Part shown: positions 24,601 to 31,915 of the stretch, piece after piece | Layout of the letters: the number at the start of each line of letters is the position of its first letter | Position numbering within the stretch: position 1 is the first letter of the stretch | Assembly (NCBI GenBank): GCA_025938035.1 | Contig: JAICQE010000016.1 | Location: 1-36,862, forward strand | Source: Vicinamibacteria bacterium | GTDB lineage: Bacteria > Acidobacteriota > Vicinamibacteria > Vicinamibacterales > UBA2999 | Direction of reading: 5' to 3' | Length of the DNA stretch: 36,862 nt | Notes under the pieces: generated by a model | What the model saw: only the letters and a program-made list of their open reading frames with translations | Database searches by the model: none | What the model was told of the DNA's origin: nothing | Program-made: the position numbers and the translations under genes

Positions 24601-24832
24601 CTCCGCCCGTGACCGTGTATTCAGCCGGGTCGTAGTAGGTCCCGTCGGCGTCGAGACGCATCCTCGCGGAGGTGTCGATCGCCAGGATGATGTTCGGCCT
24701 GGCGTTCTTCAGGAACAGCAGCGGGTCGAGTTGCGCCGACGCCTCGCGTGGCGCGCACAGCGCCGCAAGGGCCACGGCGCCCGCCATCACGAATCGAATC
24801 TGTTTGGTCGTCATTGGATTTGTGCCTGCCAT
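21644..24832 (-). CDS. pilY1: PilY1-like type IV pilus assembly/adhesion protein
   Basis: A 1062-residue exported protein with a signal peptide (MTTKQIRFVMAGAVALAALC, cleavage near ASAQ). The N-terminal half is VWA-like (NIILAIDTSARMRLD), although its DxSxS motif ends in Arg. The C-terminal half is the PilY1 beta-propeller: FVGTNRGILEAIDARLGVEV, then DSSPKIADVKVGGDWKTYLF, FGEGPGGTFYQAMDV and DLDGRIWRFDL. PilY1 sits at the pilus tip with the minor pilins, promotes assembly and adhesion, and often binds calcium. The ATG at 24832 overlaps the pilX2 stop by one base; the ATG at 24814 is an alternative. It ends SWREVR. Confidence 0.9.
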   Translation of the reverse strand: MAGTNPMTTKQIRFVMAGAVALAALCAPREASAQLDPLLFLKNARPNIILAIDTSARMRLDADGTYYDPAEYTVTGGAWEPVIGVPSGATTYRRKFAGWANTTVVQPTLTYNTSTISVVANTDSKYAHYAAKTRLALVRAAVTQAIKENTSVARFGLLKTRQASPAVPAASNATVTNLDGTQVPAENILGPLWNSRVATVTTDNGLQLAQLPVVYTDAAGANTSIVSILSKSMTEAGALIPAGHDTATKVDSPIDHMLVDAKTESARLIAADPDCANTIVVLIAGGGEGSGTSASSDPAITASQFLSVSGRRVPVYVVAIAPAAAEVAQLKSIASNSGGQYFEITKEMIDSAYNSWAAGVPAGYLAGQPSGTIVVPEIVKALNTAVQHAFQEFATFNTAPSPSLPIGPYSEFQVTSPVVGSFDITNMKDINGTALPLTVITDANGTTLPQRSNLMITTAFSLPGFDAKLRAFRVYKPVVDASAWSGYRFVADGTPLWVASAPDAASRNLYTVLPDGTPVAFTTANAGALASHMNLSATDAAAVITLVRSLPIGAPVSSTPAIFNPPSLDPPPDADYAKFVNDNKNRRSLVFVGTNRGILEAIDARLGVEVWGFIPYNLLSKLKTLRDGQSVGSFDYFVDSSPKIADVKVGGDWKTYLFFGEGPGGTFYQAMDVTLPDIASSVSSSSDSLGGLLSYFSAPNRIVLKWSFPSYGSFDPAISTTLMPYGDLKSTASAVELSVGQTWSDPAIGQVVGSVSPYVALVGSGFLPASVQNQANRGGKAAGTTFYMINVNDGSVLGSKDVGNDSKNENVDNCAAAGDCSKIKNALQSDPLAAGPQGSRFISDAYIGDLDGRIWRFDLVLATGDVPAFSGGPVKLYDDALSQPIFNSMAEIDVGTTLRYLFVGTGSDLLSSAGVSQQYKLLGLLDQGGSGSVTFTRLLTMVDGIGDDEKVTAFPAVAGDVVFFTTTTFRPAALCSLPDANLYALTFIGGAAYDSTGDDKVTSSDSPKVTTITGVRATAPFVVDQHLVFGTGKSLQMFGDTNDFNNGVGQAGVRILSWREVR

Positions 24833-25701
24833 CACAGCGCCCATGTCGAGCGCGTGAGAGCTTTGCCGGGCGTCTGCACCGGCGCCTTGCGCGAGCGGCG
24901 GTTCTGCTCGTCCTGACCGCGCTGTCCCGTGTAGCCGCGTTCGAGCTCGGTCGTGTCGGTCCGCGCCAGCGTCACCTCGATGGTCCGGCTGGTGCCGTCG
25001 GGTCCGAACGCCTGGGCCATCATCGCGATGACACCGCGGCCGAGGTTCGACGTCGCACACGGGCTCGCACACCCCGCTGGAGGCTGCCCGTCCTTGAGCG
25101 GGTCGTTGTCGTTTTCGGCAATGTCGTCGGCAATCCAGACGAGCACGTACTGCCGCGAGCGGATCGTTCCCGTCGGAATCATGTCCTCGAGCGGGCCATA
25201 GGCGTAGAGCTGCCACACGGGGTTGTTGGCACCCCACGGGCGCGCATCCGTGATCTCCGTCAGGTCAGCAGCGCTGCACGTGAGCTTGCCGCAGCGGGCC
25301 ATGTTGGTCGCCTGGGTGAGGTCGATGGTCATGCCGTTCGGCAGCGTGCGCGTGCCCGACGGGGCACCGTCGATGAACGCCGACGTGACCGCTCCGCTCA
25401 GAATGTCGTCCCAGGTCGGTACCGTCAGGATGTCCTGCATGACGCGTTCGACCGCGCCGTCGGCGGCGTACAGAGTCTCGTAGCCGCCGCGGTAGTTGCC
25501 GGCGATCTTCGTCTCGGTCATGGTCGTCATCATGAGCGCCGTGCCGAGCGCCATCATGAGCATCATCGCCATGAGCGAGATCACCAGGGCGACGCCCTGC
25601 TCGTCGGCGAGACGGGCTCCCACCGGGCGGGCCGGGTTCGGCCGGGCATCGCGTCCGCGCGACGCCGACCCGGCAAGCGGAGTGTGCAGTGTCTTTCTCA
25701 T
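24832..25701 (-). CDS. PilX-like minor pilin, cassette 2
   Basis: A 289-residue PilX-family protein. An unusually long, basic leader of about 35 residues precedes DEQGVALVISLMAMMLMMAL, the PilX-type hydrophobic helix. METKIAGNYRGGYETLYAAD-like residues (TETKIAGN, TLYAADGAVERV) are typical of PilX. The middle block CGKLTCSAADLTEITDARPW then GANNPVWQLY is shared with PilX1. The C-terminus is extended and basic. Its start overlaps the pilW2 stop by 4 bases. Two further cysteines in CASPCATSN may form a disulfide. Confidence 0.87.
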   Translation of the reverse strand: MRKTLHTPLAGSASRGRDARPNPARPVGARLADEQGVALVISLMAMMLMMALGTALMMTTMTETKIAGNYRGGYETLYAADGAVERVMQDILTVPTWDDILSGAVTSAFIDGAPSGTRTLPNGMTIDLTQATNMARCGKLTCSAADLTEITDARPWGANNPVWQLYAYGPLEDMIPTGTIRSRQYVLVWIADDIAENDNDPLKDGQPPAGCASPCATSNLGRGVIAMMAQAFGPDGTSRTIEVTLARTDTTELERGYTGQRGQDEQNRRSRKAPVQTPGKALTRSTWAL

Positions 25702-26903
25702 CGGCCGAGATTCAGGTTGCGCGGCGTGACGTCGAACGAGATCTCCTGATCGGGCACGAAATGCTGGCCGGCGCCGGACGTGCCCGCGCGGCGGAACAGC
25801 GTCCCTGCCGGGCCGCGCATTTCCGTCGGAGCCTGGACGCGGACCTTGATGCGAACCCGGCGGAGACGAAGCAGGTCGGCGTCGTACCGCATCGCGTTCG
25901 CGCCGTCAGGACACCACGGGCCGTCGGTCAACATCGCCTGCGTCAGCTGGACCTGGCCGAAACCGCCGGCAAGGTTCGGCAGGCGTGGCGAGTGCGCGCC
26001 GCTGACCACGGCGTAAAGGCAGTTCTCGCCCGCGCCCCACGTGTCGTTCGTGTTGTCCACGCCGAGCGCCGGAGGCTTGGGTCCGTAGGTGGTCCACGGC
26101 CCCACCGGGTCCGAGAGCGGCTTGTTCGGCAGCAAGACGGGCGCGCGCGGATCGCCGTAATACTCGATCTCGAGCTTCACCACGTTGTCCACGAGCGGCA
26201 GGTCGGATATGCCATCCGAGTGGCGCAGCTGATAGGTCTTCGTCGCGTCGTCGGCCAGCAGGTAGTACGTGTGCAGCGACGCCATCGTCACAACGGCGCC
26301 TTTCTTATACGACTTCGACAGCGGGTCCTTGTGCTGCATGTGCAGCGCGGCATCCTGGACGTTCGTGATGACCATCGGATCCCAGGCGCCGGATTCGTCG
26401 AAGATGATTGCCCGCATGCCTTCCACGAAGCCGCACAGCTGTGCGGTCTTCGCCGGCGGGCAATTCGCCTGCGCCTCGACCTTCAGCTCCGACGACGGCT
26501 GCGGCATGTCCTCGCGAATGGTCGTCTGCGCGGCTGTCGACGGAACCGAGAAGAGGCTGATGGAATCGGACGCGTCTGTCGCGCCCGACGCGAGCCGGAA
26601 GTAGATGCCGGCGCCGGGGTCGCCGAACCGGTACGGCATCACCGGTGCAAAGTAATTGGAGAGCGCGCCGGTCATGCCGCCCGCGTAGGCGCCGCTGCCG
26701 GCCATGACGAGGTCCTTCGACATCGAGTCGGCAGCAATGCGCAGGCGCTGCTGGAGATCGGTCACCTCGGGCTGCGTCCGGTACATGCCCTGCGACGGGT
26801 TCATCACGGAGAACACCGCGCCGACGACAGTGATCATGATGGCCGACGCAATCAGCATTTCCGCGACGGAGAAGCCCGCTTCCGATTGCACACGCGATCT
26901 CAT
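25698..26903 (-). CDS. PilW-like minor pilin, cassette 2
   Basis: A 401-residue prepilin. The leader MRSRVQSEAG is followed by FSVAEMLIASAIMITVVGAV with Glu at +5. The ATG at 26903 is chosen because it gives a normal leader and overlaps the pilV2 stop by 4 bases. The C-terminal region is homologous to PilW1 (WGAGENC; LTDGPWCPDGANAMRYDADL; RRVRIKVRVQ; VTPRNLNLGR). It has about 105 residues more than PilW1, mainly in the middle, including a likely disulfide loop (CPPAKTAQLCG). It probably functions in the tip/priming complex together with PilV2, PilX2 and PilY1. Confidence 0.88.
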   Translation of the reverse strand: MRSRVQSEAGFSVAEMLIASAIMITVVGAVFSVMNPSQGMYRTQPEVTDLQQRLRIAADSMSKDLVMAGSGAYAGGMTGALSNYFAPVMPYRFGDPGAGIYFRLASGATDASDSISLFSVPSTAAQTTIREDMPQPSSELKVEAQANCPPAKTAQLCGFVEGMRAIIFDESGAWDPMVITNVQDAALHMQHKDPLSKSYKKGAVVTMASLHTYYLLADDATKTYQLRHSDGISDLPLVDNVVKLEIEYYGDPRAPVLLPNKPLSDPVGPWTTYGPKPPALGVDNTNDTWGAGENCLYAVVSGAHSPRLPNLAGGFGQVQLTQAMLTDGPWCPDGANAMRYDADLLRLRRVRIKVRVQAPTEMRGPAGTLFRRAGTSGAGQHFVPDQEISFDVTPRNLNLGR

Positions 26904-27487
26904 TGCGATTTCCTCGTTTTCACCGTGACCAGCCGCGCCTCTTCCGGCAGCAGCACCCCCGCGCCGTTGTTCGCAGCGCCGCGCTCCTTGTTGCGGAAGA
27001 CCAGCACCTGCAGGATCAGCGTGTTGTTCGGGTTCGACGGCAGCGGTTCGACCGACCAGCGGCGCACGAACACCGTGTTTGCGGGGGGAGCCGCCCCGCC
27101 GCCGAGCTTCTCGCCGAACTGGCCGATGTAGTCGACATACCCGTCGGTGTTCGCGCCGAGCGTGCCCGCCGGCGATGGTGCGAGCCCGGTCCCGCCGGCC
27201 GGCGTTTCCGGCGAGACGGCGGTGTTCGTGCTCGTGTCGCTGATCGGCAGGCCCTGCGTGTCGAAGCCCCATGTCAGCGCCCGGAGTTCCTCGAGCTTCT
27301 GCTGCGCGAGCACGGCGGTGAAGGTGGTGTTGCGCGCTCCGATGTTCGACTGCGTCGAGAGGACGAACAGCTGCGCGAGCATGACCAGCGCCGTCGCGAG
27401 CAGCATCGTCGCGATCAAGACCTCGACCAGCGAGAAGCCGGCCGCGCTATCGGACGAGCGTGATTTTGCCAACCCCATTGACGTCAA
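26900..27487 (-). CDS. PilV-like minor pilin, cassette 2
   Basis: A 195-residue prepilin with a 17-residue leader (or 14 from Met4, at 27478) ending SAAG, then FSLVEVLIATMLLATALVML with Glu at +5, the classical PilV/PulI pattern. AVLAQQKLEELRALTWGFD is typical of type IV pilus modification protein PilV. The C-terminal domain is beta-rich with a Gly/Ala/Pro-rich insert (residues about 95-145). It overlaps gspH upstream and pilW2 downstream, so all belong to one transcript. Confidence 0.88.
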   Translation of the reverse strand: MTSMGLAKSRSSDSAAGFSLVEVLIATMLLATALVMLAQLFVLSTQSNIGARNTTFTAVLAQQKLEELRALTWGFDTQGLPISDTSTNTAVSPETPAGGTGLAPSPAGTLGANTDGYVDYIGQFGEKLGGGAAPPANTVFVRRWSVEPLPSNPNNTLILQVLVFRNKERGAANNGAGVLLPEEARLVTVKTRKSQ

Positions 27488-28034
27488 TCCTTTTGGTCAC
27501 GCTGCCCTTCACGAGCGTGATGGAGGTGCCGGCCACGCCGACTACGGGCCACGGTAGGGTGCTCCCTGACTGCTGGTGGACCGTGCCATCCGGCCAGAAC
27601 TCCAGCGTGGCTGCCGTCCCGAAGGTGATGCCGGTGGGGAGCCGGCGCATCGGACCATCGTGGTTCGGACGTGTCAGGGGGTTGTTGTCGCCGGCCGGTG
27701 TCGGATACACAGACTCCGTACATCGGTTTGCGGCAGTGTCGGACGATGCGGGAACAGACGGCGTCCCAATCAGCTCCGTGATTCGATACTCCCCGGTCGC
27801 GGGACAGTTGAAGCGGACGCGCAACGGCCGGTTCGCCGTGACCGCCTTCAGACGGGCCGTCTGCAGCTCACGCTCGACGTCGCGCAACGCCTGGCCGTGC
27901 TTGTAGCCCTCGGTGACGTTCTGGAACGCGGGCACCGAGACGCCGGCCAGGATCGCCAGCACGGCGACGACGCAGAGCATGTCCACCAGGCTGAAGCCCG
28001 CCGCCGATCGCACGCCGCCGGAACGCGTTGCCAC
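27447..28034 (-). CDS. GspH/FimT-type minor pseudopilin
   Basis: A 195-residue prepilin. A short leader ending RSAAG is followed by FSLVDMLCVVAVLAILAGVS. Position +5 is Asp instead of the near-universal Glu, which is unusual for this family. The C-terminal part (VTANRPLRVRF, LEFWPDGTVHQQSG, VGVAGTSITLVKG, RIDVNGVGKITLVR) has the GspH/FimT beta layout. The start is GTG at 28034; an in-frame GTG at 28013 would leave a six-residue leader. It is the first gene of the operon gspH-pilV2-pilW2-pilX2-pilY1-TPR-coiled coil, with a sigma-54 promoter 13 bases upstream. Confidence 0.86.
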   Translation of the reverse strand: MATRSGGVRSAAGFSLVDMLCVVAVLAILAGVSVPAFQNVTEGYKHGQALRDVERELQTARLKAVTANRPLRVRFNCPATGEYRITELIGTPSVPASSDTAANRCTESVYPTPAGDNNPLTRPNHDGPMRRLPTGITFGTAATLEFWPDGTVHQQSGSTLPWPVVGVAGTSITLVKGSVTKRIDVNGVGKITLVR

Positions 28035-28046
28035 GATGTCCAGTTG

Positions 28047-28062
28047 AGCAACGGCTTTGCCA
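28047..28062 (-). promoter_or_regulatory. Sigma-54 promoter of the gspH minor-pilin operon
   Basis: The minus strand reads TGGCAAAGCCGTTGCT, matching TGGCAC-N5-TTGC(A/T) with correct -24/-12 spacing. The following bases, CAACTGG, match those after the pilA1 box (CAACAGG). Transcription start is predicted near 28036, two bases before the GTG at 28034. Confidence 0.75.
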
Positions 28063-28171
28063 CGCGCCCTATCCTCGTCTCAAATTTGGCTTAAATCACT
28101 GATCTACAAAGAGTTGTGACGTGCGAGAAAGACCTGAGTCGTCGCCGGTGAAATTCTGATAACCGCGATTT

Positions 28172-28188
28172 TGTTACCTGAAGTAACA
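28172..28188. promoter_or_regulatory. Dyad upstream of the gspH promoter (possible activator site or pilS terminator)
   Basis: TGTTAC-CTGAA-GTAACA lies about 144 bases upstream of the predicted gspH transcription start, a normal distance for an enhancer-type activator. It is also 10 bases downstream of the pilS stop, where it could be a hairpin; a strong T tract is lacking. Confidence 0.35.
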
Positions 28189-28197
28189 GGCGTGGAA

Positions 28198-29445
28198 TCA
28201 GCTCTCGGCGGTCGGAATCGAGATCTGAATGCTGGCGCCGCCGCCGCGCGCGTCGGCGACGACGACGCGCCCGTTGTGCAGGACGACGATCTTCTGAACG
28301 ATGGCCAGGCCGAGGCCTGTGCCCTGTGAGCGCGTCGTGAAGAACGGCTGAAAGATCCGCTCGCGCGCTGCCTCCGGGATCCCAGGACCATTGTCGTCCA
28401 CCGACACGCGGCAACTGTGATGCGCCACATCGACCCAGCCGCGGATGCGTATATCCGGCGTCACGCCGGCCCCCTCGCACGCGTCGACGGCGTTGCGAAC
28501 GAGGTTGCCGAACACCTGCCGCAGCAGCACCTCGTCGCCCAGCACTTCGGCAAAGGCGCCGTCAACCGTCAGCGTGGCCTCGGCCGGCAGCTCATAGCGC
28601 AGGTCGTCGGTGGCGCGCCTGACCACGGCCTCCAGATCGACGCGCGACAGGGCGATGTTCTCCGGGCGCGCAAAGCTGAGGAAATTGGTCACCACCTTGC
28701 CTAGAGAATCCGCTTCCTGCCTGATCCCCTCGACGTAGGGCCGGTACTTCGGCGTCAGCGCGTCCACGTCGATCAACCGGCTGTAGCCATGAATGGTCGC
28801 CAGGCCGTTGCGGAATTCGTGTGCGAGACCAGCCGTCAGCTCTCCGAGCCTTGCCAGCGTCTCCTTCAGCCGCAGCTGCTCCTCGAGCTCGACGACGGAC
28901 GTCAGATCGGAGAACAGGCAAATGACTCCGTGCGGCAGGGGCTTGCCCAGGGGCGACACGGTGACGCCGAGATGCGTCGCTCCCGCACTTTCGACCTGCA
29001 CCGTTCGCCGCACGATTGGACGCGCGGTCGATAGACACTCGCCAACGAGCTCGACGAGCGGAGGAAAGGCCGCCAGGACCTTCTGATAATCCGAGCCAAT
29101 CGGGTCGGTTTTCACGCCAATCATCGCGCGGCCGGCGCCGTTGAATATCTCGACACGGCCGCTTCCGTCGACAACCAGCAGCCCGGCGGTCAGGCTTTCG
29201 ACGATGTCCCCGCTCAGCTGTTCCGAGGCAGCGGCCCTCGCGGTCATCGCCTGTTGCTGCGCCTTCAGCTTGGCGACCGCTTCCTGCAGCGCCGCGGCCA
29301 GCAGCGGCGTCTCGCCGCTTTCCTTCAGGCTGCGGCGGGCATCGCGCGCGTTTGCCGCGAATCGCAGCAGCGCGAAGACCAGCACCGCGGCAAGCGCGGC
29401 GACGATGGCGGTGAGCCCGAGGAACGCGTATCCCGCCTGCGTCAT
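28198..29445 (-). CDS. pilS: PilS-like PAS sensor histidine kinase
   Basis: A 415-residue membrane kinase. One transmembrane helix (residues about 6-30) is followed by a coiled coil, a PAS domain (about 75-185) and the kinase core. The phospho-acceptor is His209 in GLAHEFRNGLATIHGYSRLI; the N box is NLVRNAVDAC, G1 is DNGPGIP and G2 is GTGLGLAIVQKI. Classical PilS has several membrane helices, so this sensor is reduced. It probably phosphorylates the PilR encoded at the right end of the window. The ATG overlaps the pilD stop by 4 bases. The assignment as pilS rests on gene context as much as on sequence. Confidence 0.9.
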   Translation of the reverse strand: MTQAGYAFLGLTAIVAALAAVLVFALLRFAANARDARRSLKESGETPLLAAALQEAVAKLKAQQQAMTARAAASEQLSGDIVESLTAGLLVVDGSGRVEIFNGAGRAMIGVKTDPIGSDYQKVLAAFPPLVELVGECLSTARPIVRRTVQVESAGATHLGVTVSPLGKPLPHGVICLFSDLTSVVELEEQLRLKETLARLGELTAGLAHEFRNGLATIHGYSRLIDVDALTPKYRPYVEGIRQEADSLGKVVTNFLSFARPENIALSRVDLEAVVRRATDDLRYELPAEATLTVDGAFAEVLGDEVLLRQVFGNLVRNAVDACEGAGVTPDIRIRGWVDVAHHSCRVSVDDNGPGIPEAARERIFQPFFTTRSQGTGLGLAIVQKIVVLHNGRVVVADARGGGASIQISIPTAES

Positions 29446-30209
29446 CGATAGAAGCCCGTGTACCACTCGACGAGGGGATCTCCCACCACGGCCGCGGTCA
29501 GCGCTCCGACGGCGAGGAAGGTGCCAAACGGAAGCGCCGCTTTCATCCCGCCACGGCCAAGCGCGATCACGCCCACGCCGATCAACGAGCCGGCAAACGA
29601 GCCGAGGATCAGCGTGACGAGCATCAGCTTCCAGCCGAGGAACGCGCCGATCATCGACAGCATCTTGACGTCGCCCATGCCGAGGCCTTCGACGCCGCGC
29701 AGCCGGTAATAGCCTTCGGCAATCACGAAGAGCACACCGCCGCCGGCAATCAGGCCGATGAGCGACGCCTTCCACCCCGGTGGCAGGAACAGACTCAGGA
29801 GGAACCCTATGACAATGCCCGGCACGGTGATGACGTTGGGCAGCAGGTGGTGCCGCAGGTCGATCGCGAAGAGCACGACCATGGCGCAGGCAAACGCCAG
29901 ACGCACGGCGAGCATCGGCGTCCAGCCGTAGATCGCATATCCGGCAACGAACAGAACGCCGGTGATCAGTTCGACCAGCGGGTAGACGACCGAGATGCGT
30001 TCGCCGCACGTCCGGCAGCGGCCGCGCAGGACGAGCCAGCTGATGATCGGAACGTTCTCGTACCAGGAAAGCGGGCGGTTGCAGGCCGTGCAGTGCGATC
30101 CCGGCCAGTTGACCGACTCGCGCCGCGGCAGCCGGTAGATGCAGACGTTCAGAAAGCTGCCGACGATGAGCCCGAGCAAGGCGAGCACAACCGTCAGCCA
30201 GACGCTCAC
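29442..30209 (-). CDS. pilD: Prepilin peptidase / N-methyltransferase PilD
   Basis: A 255-residue inner-membrane aspartyl protease that cleaves the leaders of PilA, PilV, PilW, PilX and GspH and methylates the new N-terminus. The cytoplasmic domain has the four-cysteine zinc motif (Cys40, Cys43, Cys65, Cys68). The catalytic aspartates are Asp117 (AIDLRHHLLPN) and Asp180 (GLGMGD, the GxGD motif). About seven to eight hydrophobic segments are present. It is full length. It overlaps its neighbours (the TPR-like gene upstream and pilS downstream) by 4 bases on each side. Confidence 0.96.
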   Translation of the reverse strand: MSVWLTVVLALLGLIVGSFLNVCIYRLPRRESVNWPGSHCTACNRPLSWYENVPIISWLVLRGRCRTCGERISVVYPLVELITGVLFVAGYAIYGWTPMLAVRLAFACAMVVLFAIDLRHHLLPNVITVPGIVIGFLLSLFLPPGWKASLIGLIAGGGVLFVIAEGYYRLRGVEGLGMGDVKMLSMIGAFLGWKLMLVTLILGSFAGSLIGVGVIALGRGGMKAALPFGTFLAVGALTAAVVGDPLVEWYTGFYR

Positions 30210-31105
30210 GCCGGGTTCTCCGTCGGCAGCGGCCAGACCGGAGAGTCGTCGCTCACCGTGACATCACCCCACCAGGGATTGAGCACGTAGGGATGCCCCT
30301 CGGGATCGAGAGGGATACCAGGCAGCAGGCCCACCTGAATCAGGTGCTCCCACGTCGGCGGTGGATCGCCGAAGCGCCGCTCGTACTCGCGCGTCAGCCG
30401 CTCGAGCTCCGCAATCCGGTCGATGGCGTCGAGCTTCTTCAGGCGGCGCGCGGCGTCCTCGCGCAGCCACGTGGCCTCCGACGTCAGCAGATGCTCGTAC
30501 ATCACCCGCGACGATCGGGTGTCGCCGCCGGTTGCCAGCGTATTGGCGGCCAACGGTTCCAGCCACATGTCGGCGCGCTCCCCTTCCTTCCTGGCCCCGG
30601 AGGTTTTTGCGGCGCGAAGGAACCACTCCGCCGCCACCTTGTAATTGCCATCGCGATAGTGAACGAACCCGATGTCGTAGGGGTACTGCCAGCGATCGGG
30701 GCGCGCGACGAGGCCTTTTTCCAGGAGCTTGATCGCCAGCGCCGATTGCCCCGGTCCGCCCGGCTTCTTCTCGGACAGGAAGAACGCCCCGAATTCGTAG
30801 GCGATGTTGAAGTTCGGGTCGAGCGACGTGGTCAGATCCAGCAGCGGGAAAAGCAGCGCATATGATTTGTCGCCCTGCTCGGACAGGCGGGTTCCGCCGT
30901 AGTACTGAATCGCACGAATCCAATAGAGATCCGCGACGAGCGCGTCGTACGACAGGGCGAGCCGTGTCAAGACGGCCGGCGAGTTGACGTAGAGGATCTG
31001 CTGCGCCGGCTCGGCCTGCGGAAATCGCCGCTCGCGGTCCATCTGCAGCCCGACGACCGTCGTCAACAGCACCGCGATGGCGACGACACCGGCGGCGATG
31101 CCCAC
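30206..31105 (-). CDS. TPR-like membrane-anchored protein of the pilus locus
   Basis: A 299-residue protein. An N-terminal membrane helix (residues about 2-20) is followed by a helical, TPR-like domain (for example SALAIKLLEKGLVARPDRWQ; DGNYKVAAEWFLRAAKTSG; SRVMYEHLLTSEATWLREDA). It ends in a proline-rich tail with several Trp. Its location next to a two-gene ABC transporter and pilD parallels the Myxococcus pilG-pilH-pilI-pilD region, where PilG is a non-ABC accessory protein, but identity with PilG cannot be claimed. The start is GTG, directly after the permease TAA stop (TAAGTG). Confidence 0.78.
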   Translation of the reverse strand: MGIAAGVVAIAVLLTTVVGLQMDRERRFPQAEPAQQILYVNSPAVLTRLALSYDALVADLYWIRAIQYYGGTRLSEQGDKSYALLFPLLDLTTSLDPNFNIAYEFGAFFLSEKKPGGPGQSALAIKLLEKGLVARPDRWQYPYDIGFVHYRDGNYKVAAEWFLRAAKTSGARKEGERADMWLEPLAANTLATGGDTRSSRVMYEHLLTSEATWLREDAARRLKKLDAIDRIAELERLTREYERRFGDPPPTWEHLIQVGLLPGIPLDPEGHPYVLNPWWGDVTVSDDSPVWPLPTENPA

Positions 31106-31915
31106 TTACTTGAAATCCCTCCGCGCAAAAATCATGACCGAGGCGACCAGCAACGCCGCGATGTACACGATGGCATACAGTGCCGTCATCGCCAGGTATC
31201 CGGCCGGAAGCGGCAGCGCATGCACGACCTCGGTCTTGATATCGAACGCGGCGAAGTTCGGCAGCACGTAGTACAGCGCCCGGCCGACGATTCCCGCGGC
31301 CGGCGATTCGACGACGTGTTCGAAGTTCTTGAGGTCAGCGCCGAACTGGCCCGCGATGTACAGGGCGACGGTGAACCCGGCGGACAGCAGGGCGCTGGAA
31401 GAAAACGTGGACCAGAAGAGCGCCACGGCCGTCACCAGGGAGAGCTCGAGGGCGATCATCAGCACGGCCAGCATCAAGCGGGGGTCGGTCGGCGGCGCCG
31501 GCGCGGCCTTCAGCGCCGCCGGTGAAAGCGTGGTTCCGATATACGCGAGCACGACGTAGTACGCGAGCGCCATCACCGACAGGTTGACGAACAGCGTGCC
31601 GACGAGTCCGAGGTACTTCCCGAGCAGCAGCTCGTGGCGGCGGACCGGTTTGGCCAGCACGGCGTAGATGCTGCGGCGATCGATCTCGCGGGCGATGAGA
31701 CCAATGCCGATGAACACGGCGATGAACAGGCCCATCAGCGACATTGCCGCGAGGCCGAGGTCCTTGATGATCTTCAGGTCCTCCCCGGCGGTGAGCTGGC
31801 CGATCAGATAGGACACTCCCATCAGCACGACGGCAAATGCCACGATGCTGTAGAGGACCTTGTCGCGGACCGAGTCCCTGAACACGTGCAGGGCCACGAG
31901 CGCGGTGGTTCGCAT
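31106..31915 (-). CDS. ABC-2 type transporter permease (PilI-like)
   Basis: A 269-residue integral membrane protein with about six hydrophobic helices, starting MRTTALVALHVFRDSVRDKV. LIAREIDRRSIYAVLAKPVR then RHELLLGKYLGL is the typical ABC-2 permease cytoplasmic motif. The ATG at 31915 shares one base with the ATPase stop codon (TGATG), so translation is coupled. In Myxococcus, PilH/PilI form an ABC transporter needed for pilus biogenesis; the same role is inferred here from context. The transported molecule is unknown. Confidence 0.85.
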   Translation of the reverse strand: MRTTALVALHVFRDSVRDKVLYSIVAFAVVLMGVSYLIGQLTAGEDLKIIKDLGLAAMSLMGLFIAVFIGIGLIAREIDRRSIYAVLAKPVRRHELLLGKYLGLVGTLFVNLSVMALAYYVVLAYIGTTLSPAALKAAPAPPTDPRLMLAVLMIALELSLVTAVALFWSTFSSSALLSAGFTVALYIAGQFGADLKNFEHVVESPAAGIVGRALYYVLPNFAAFDIKTEVVHALPLPAGYLAMTALYAIVYIAALLVASVMIFARRDFK

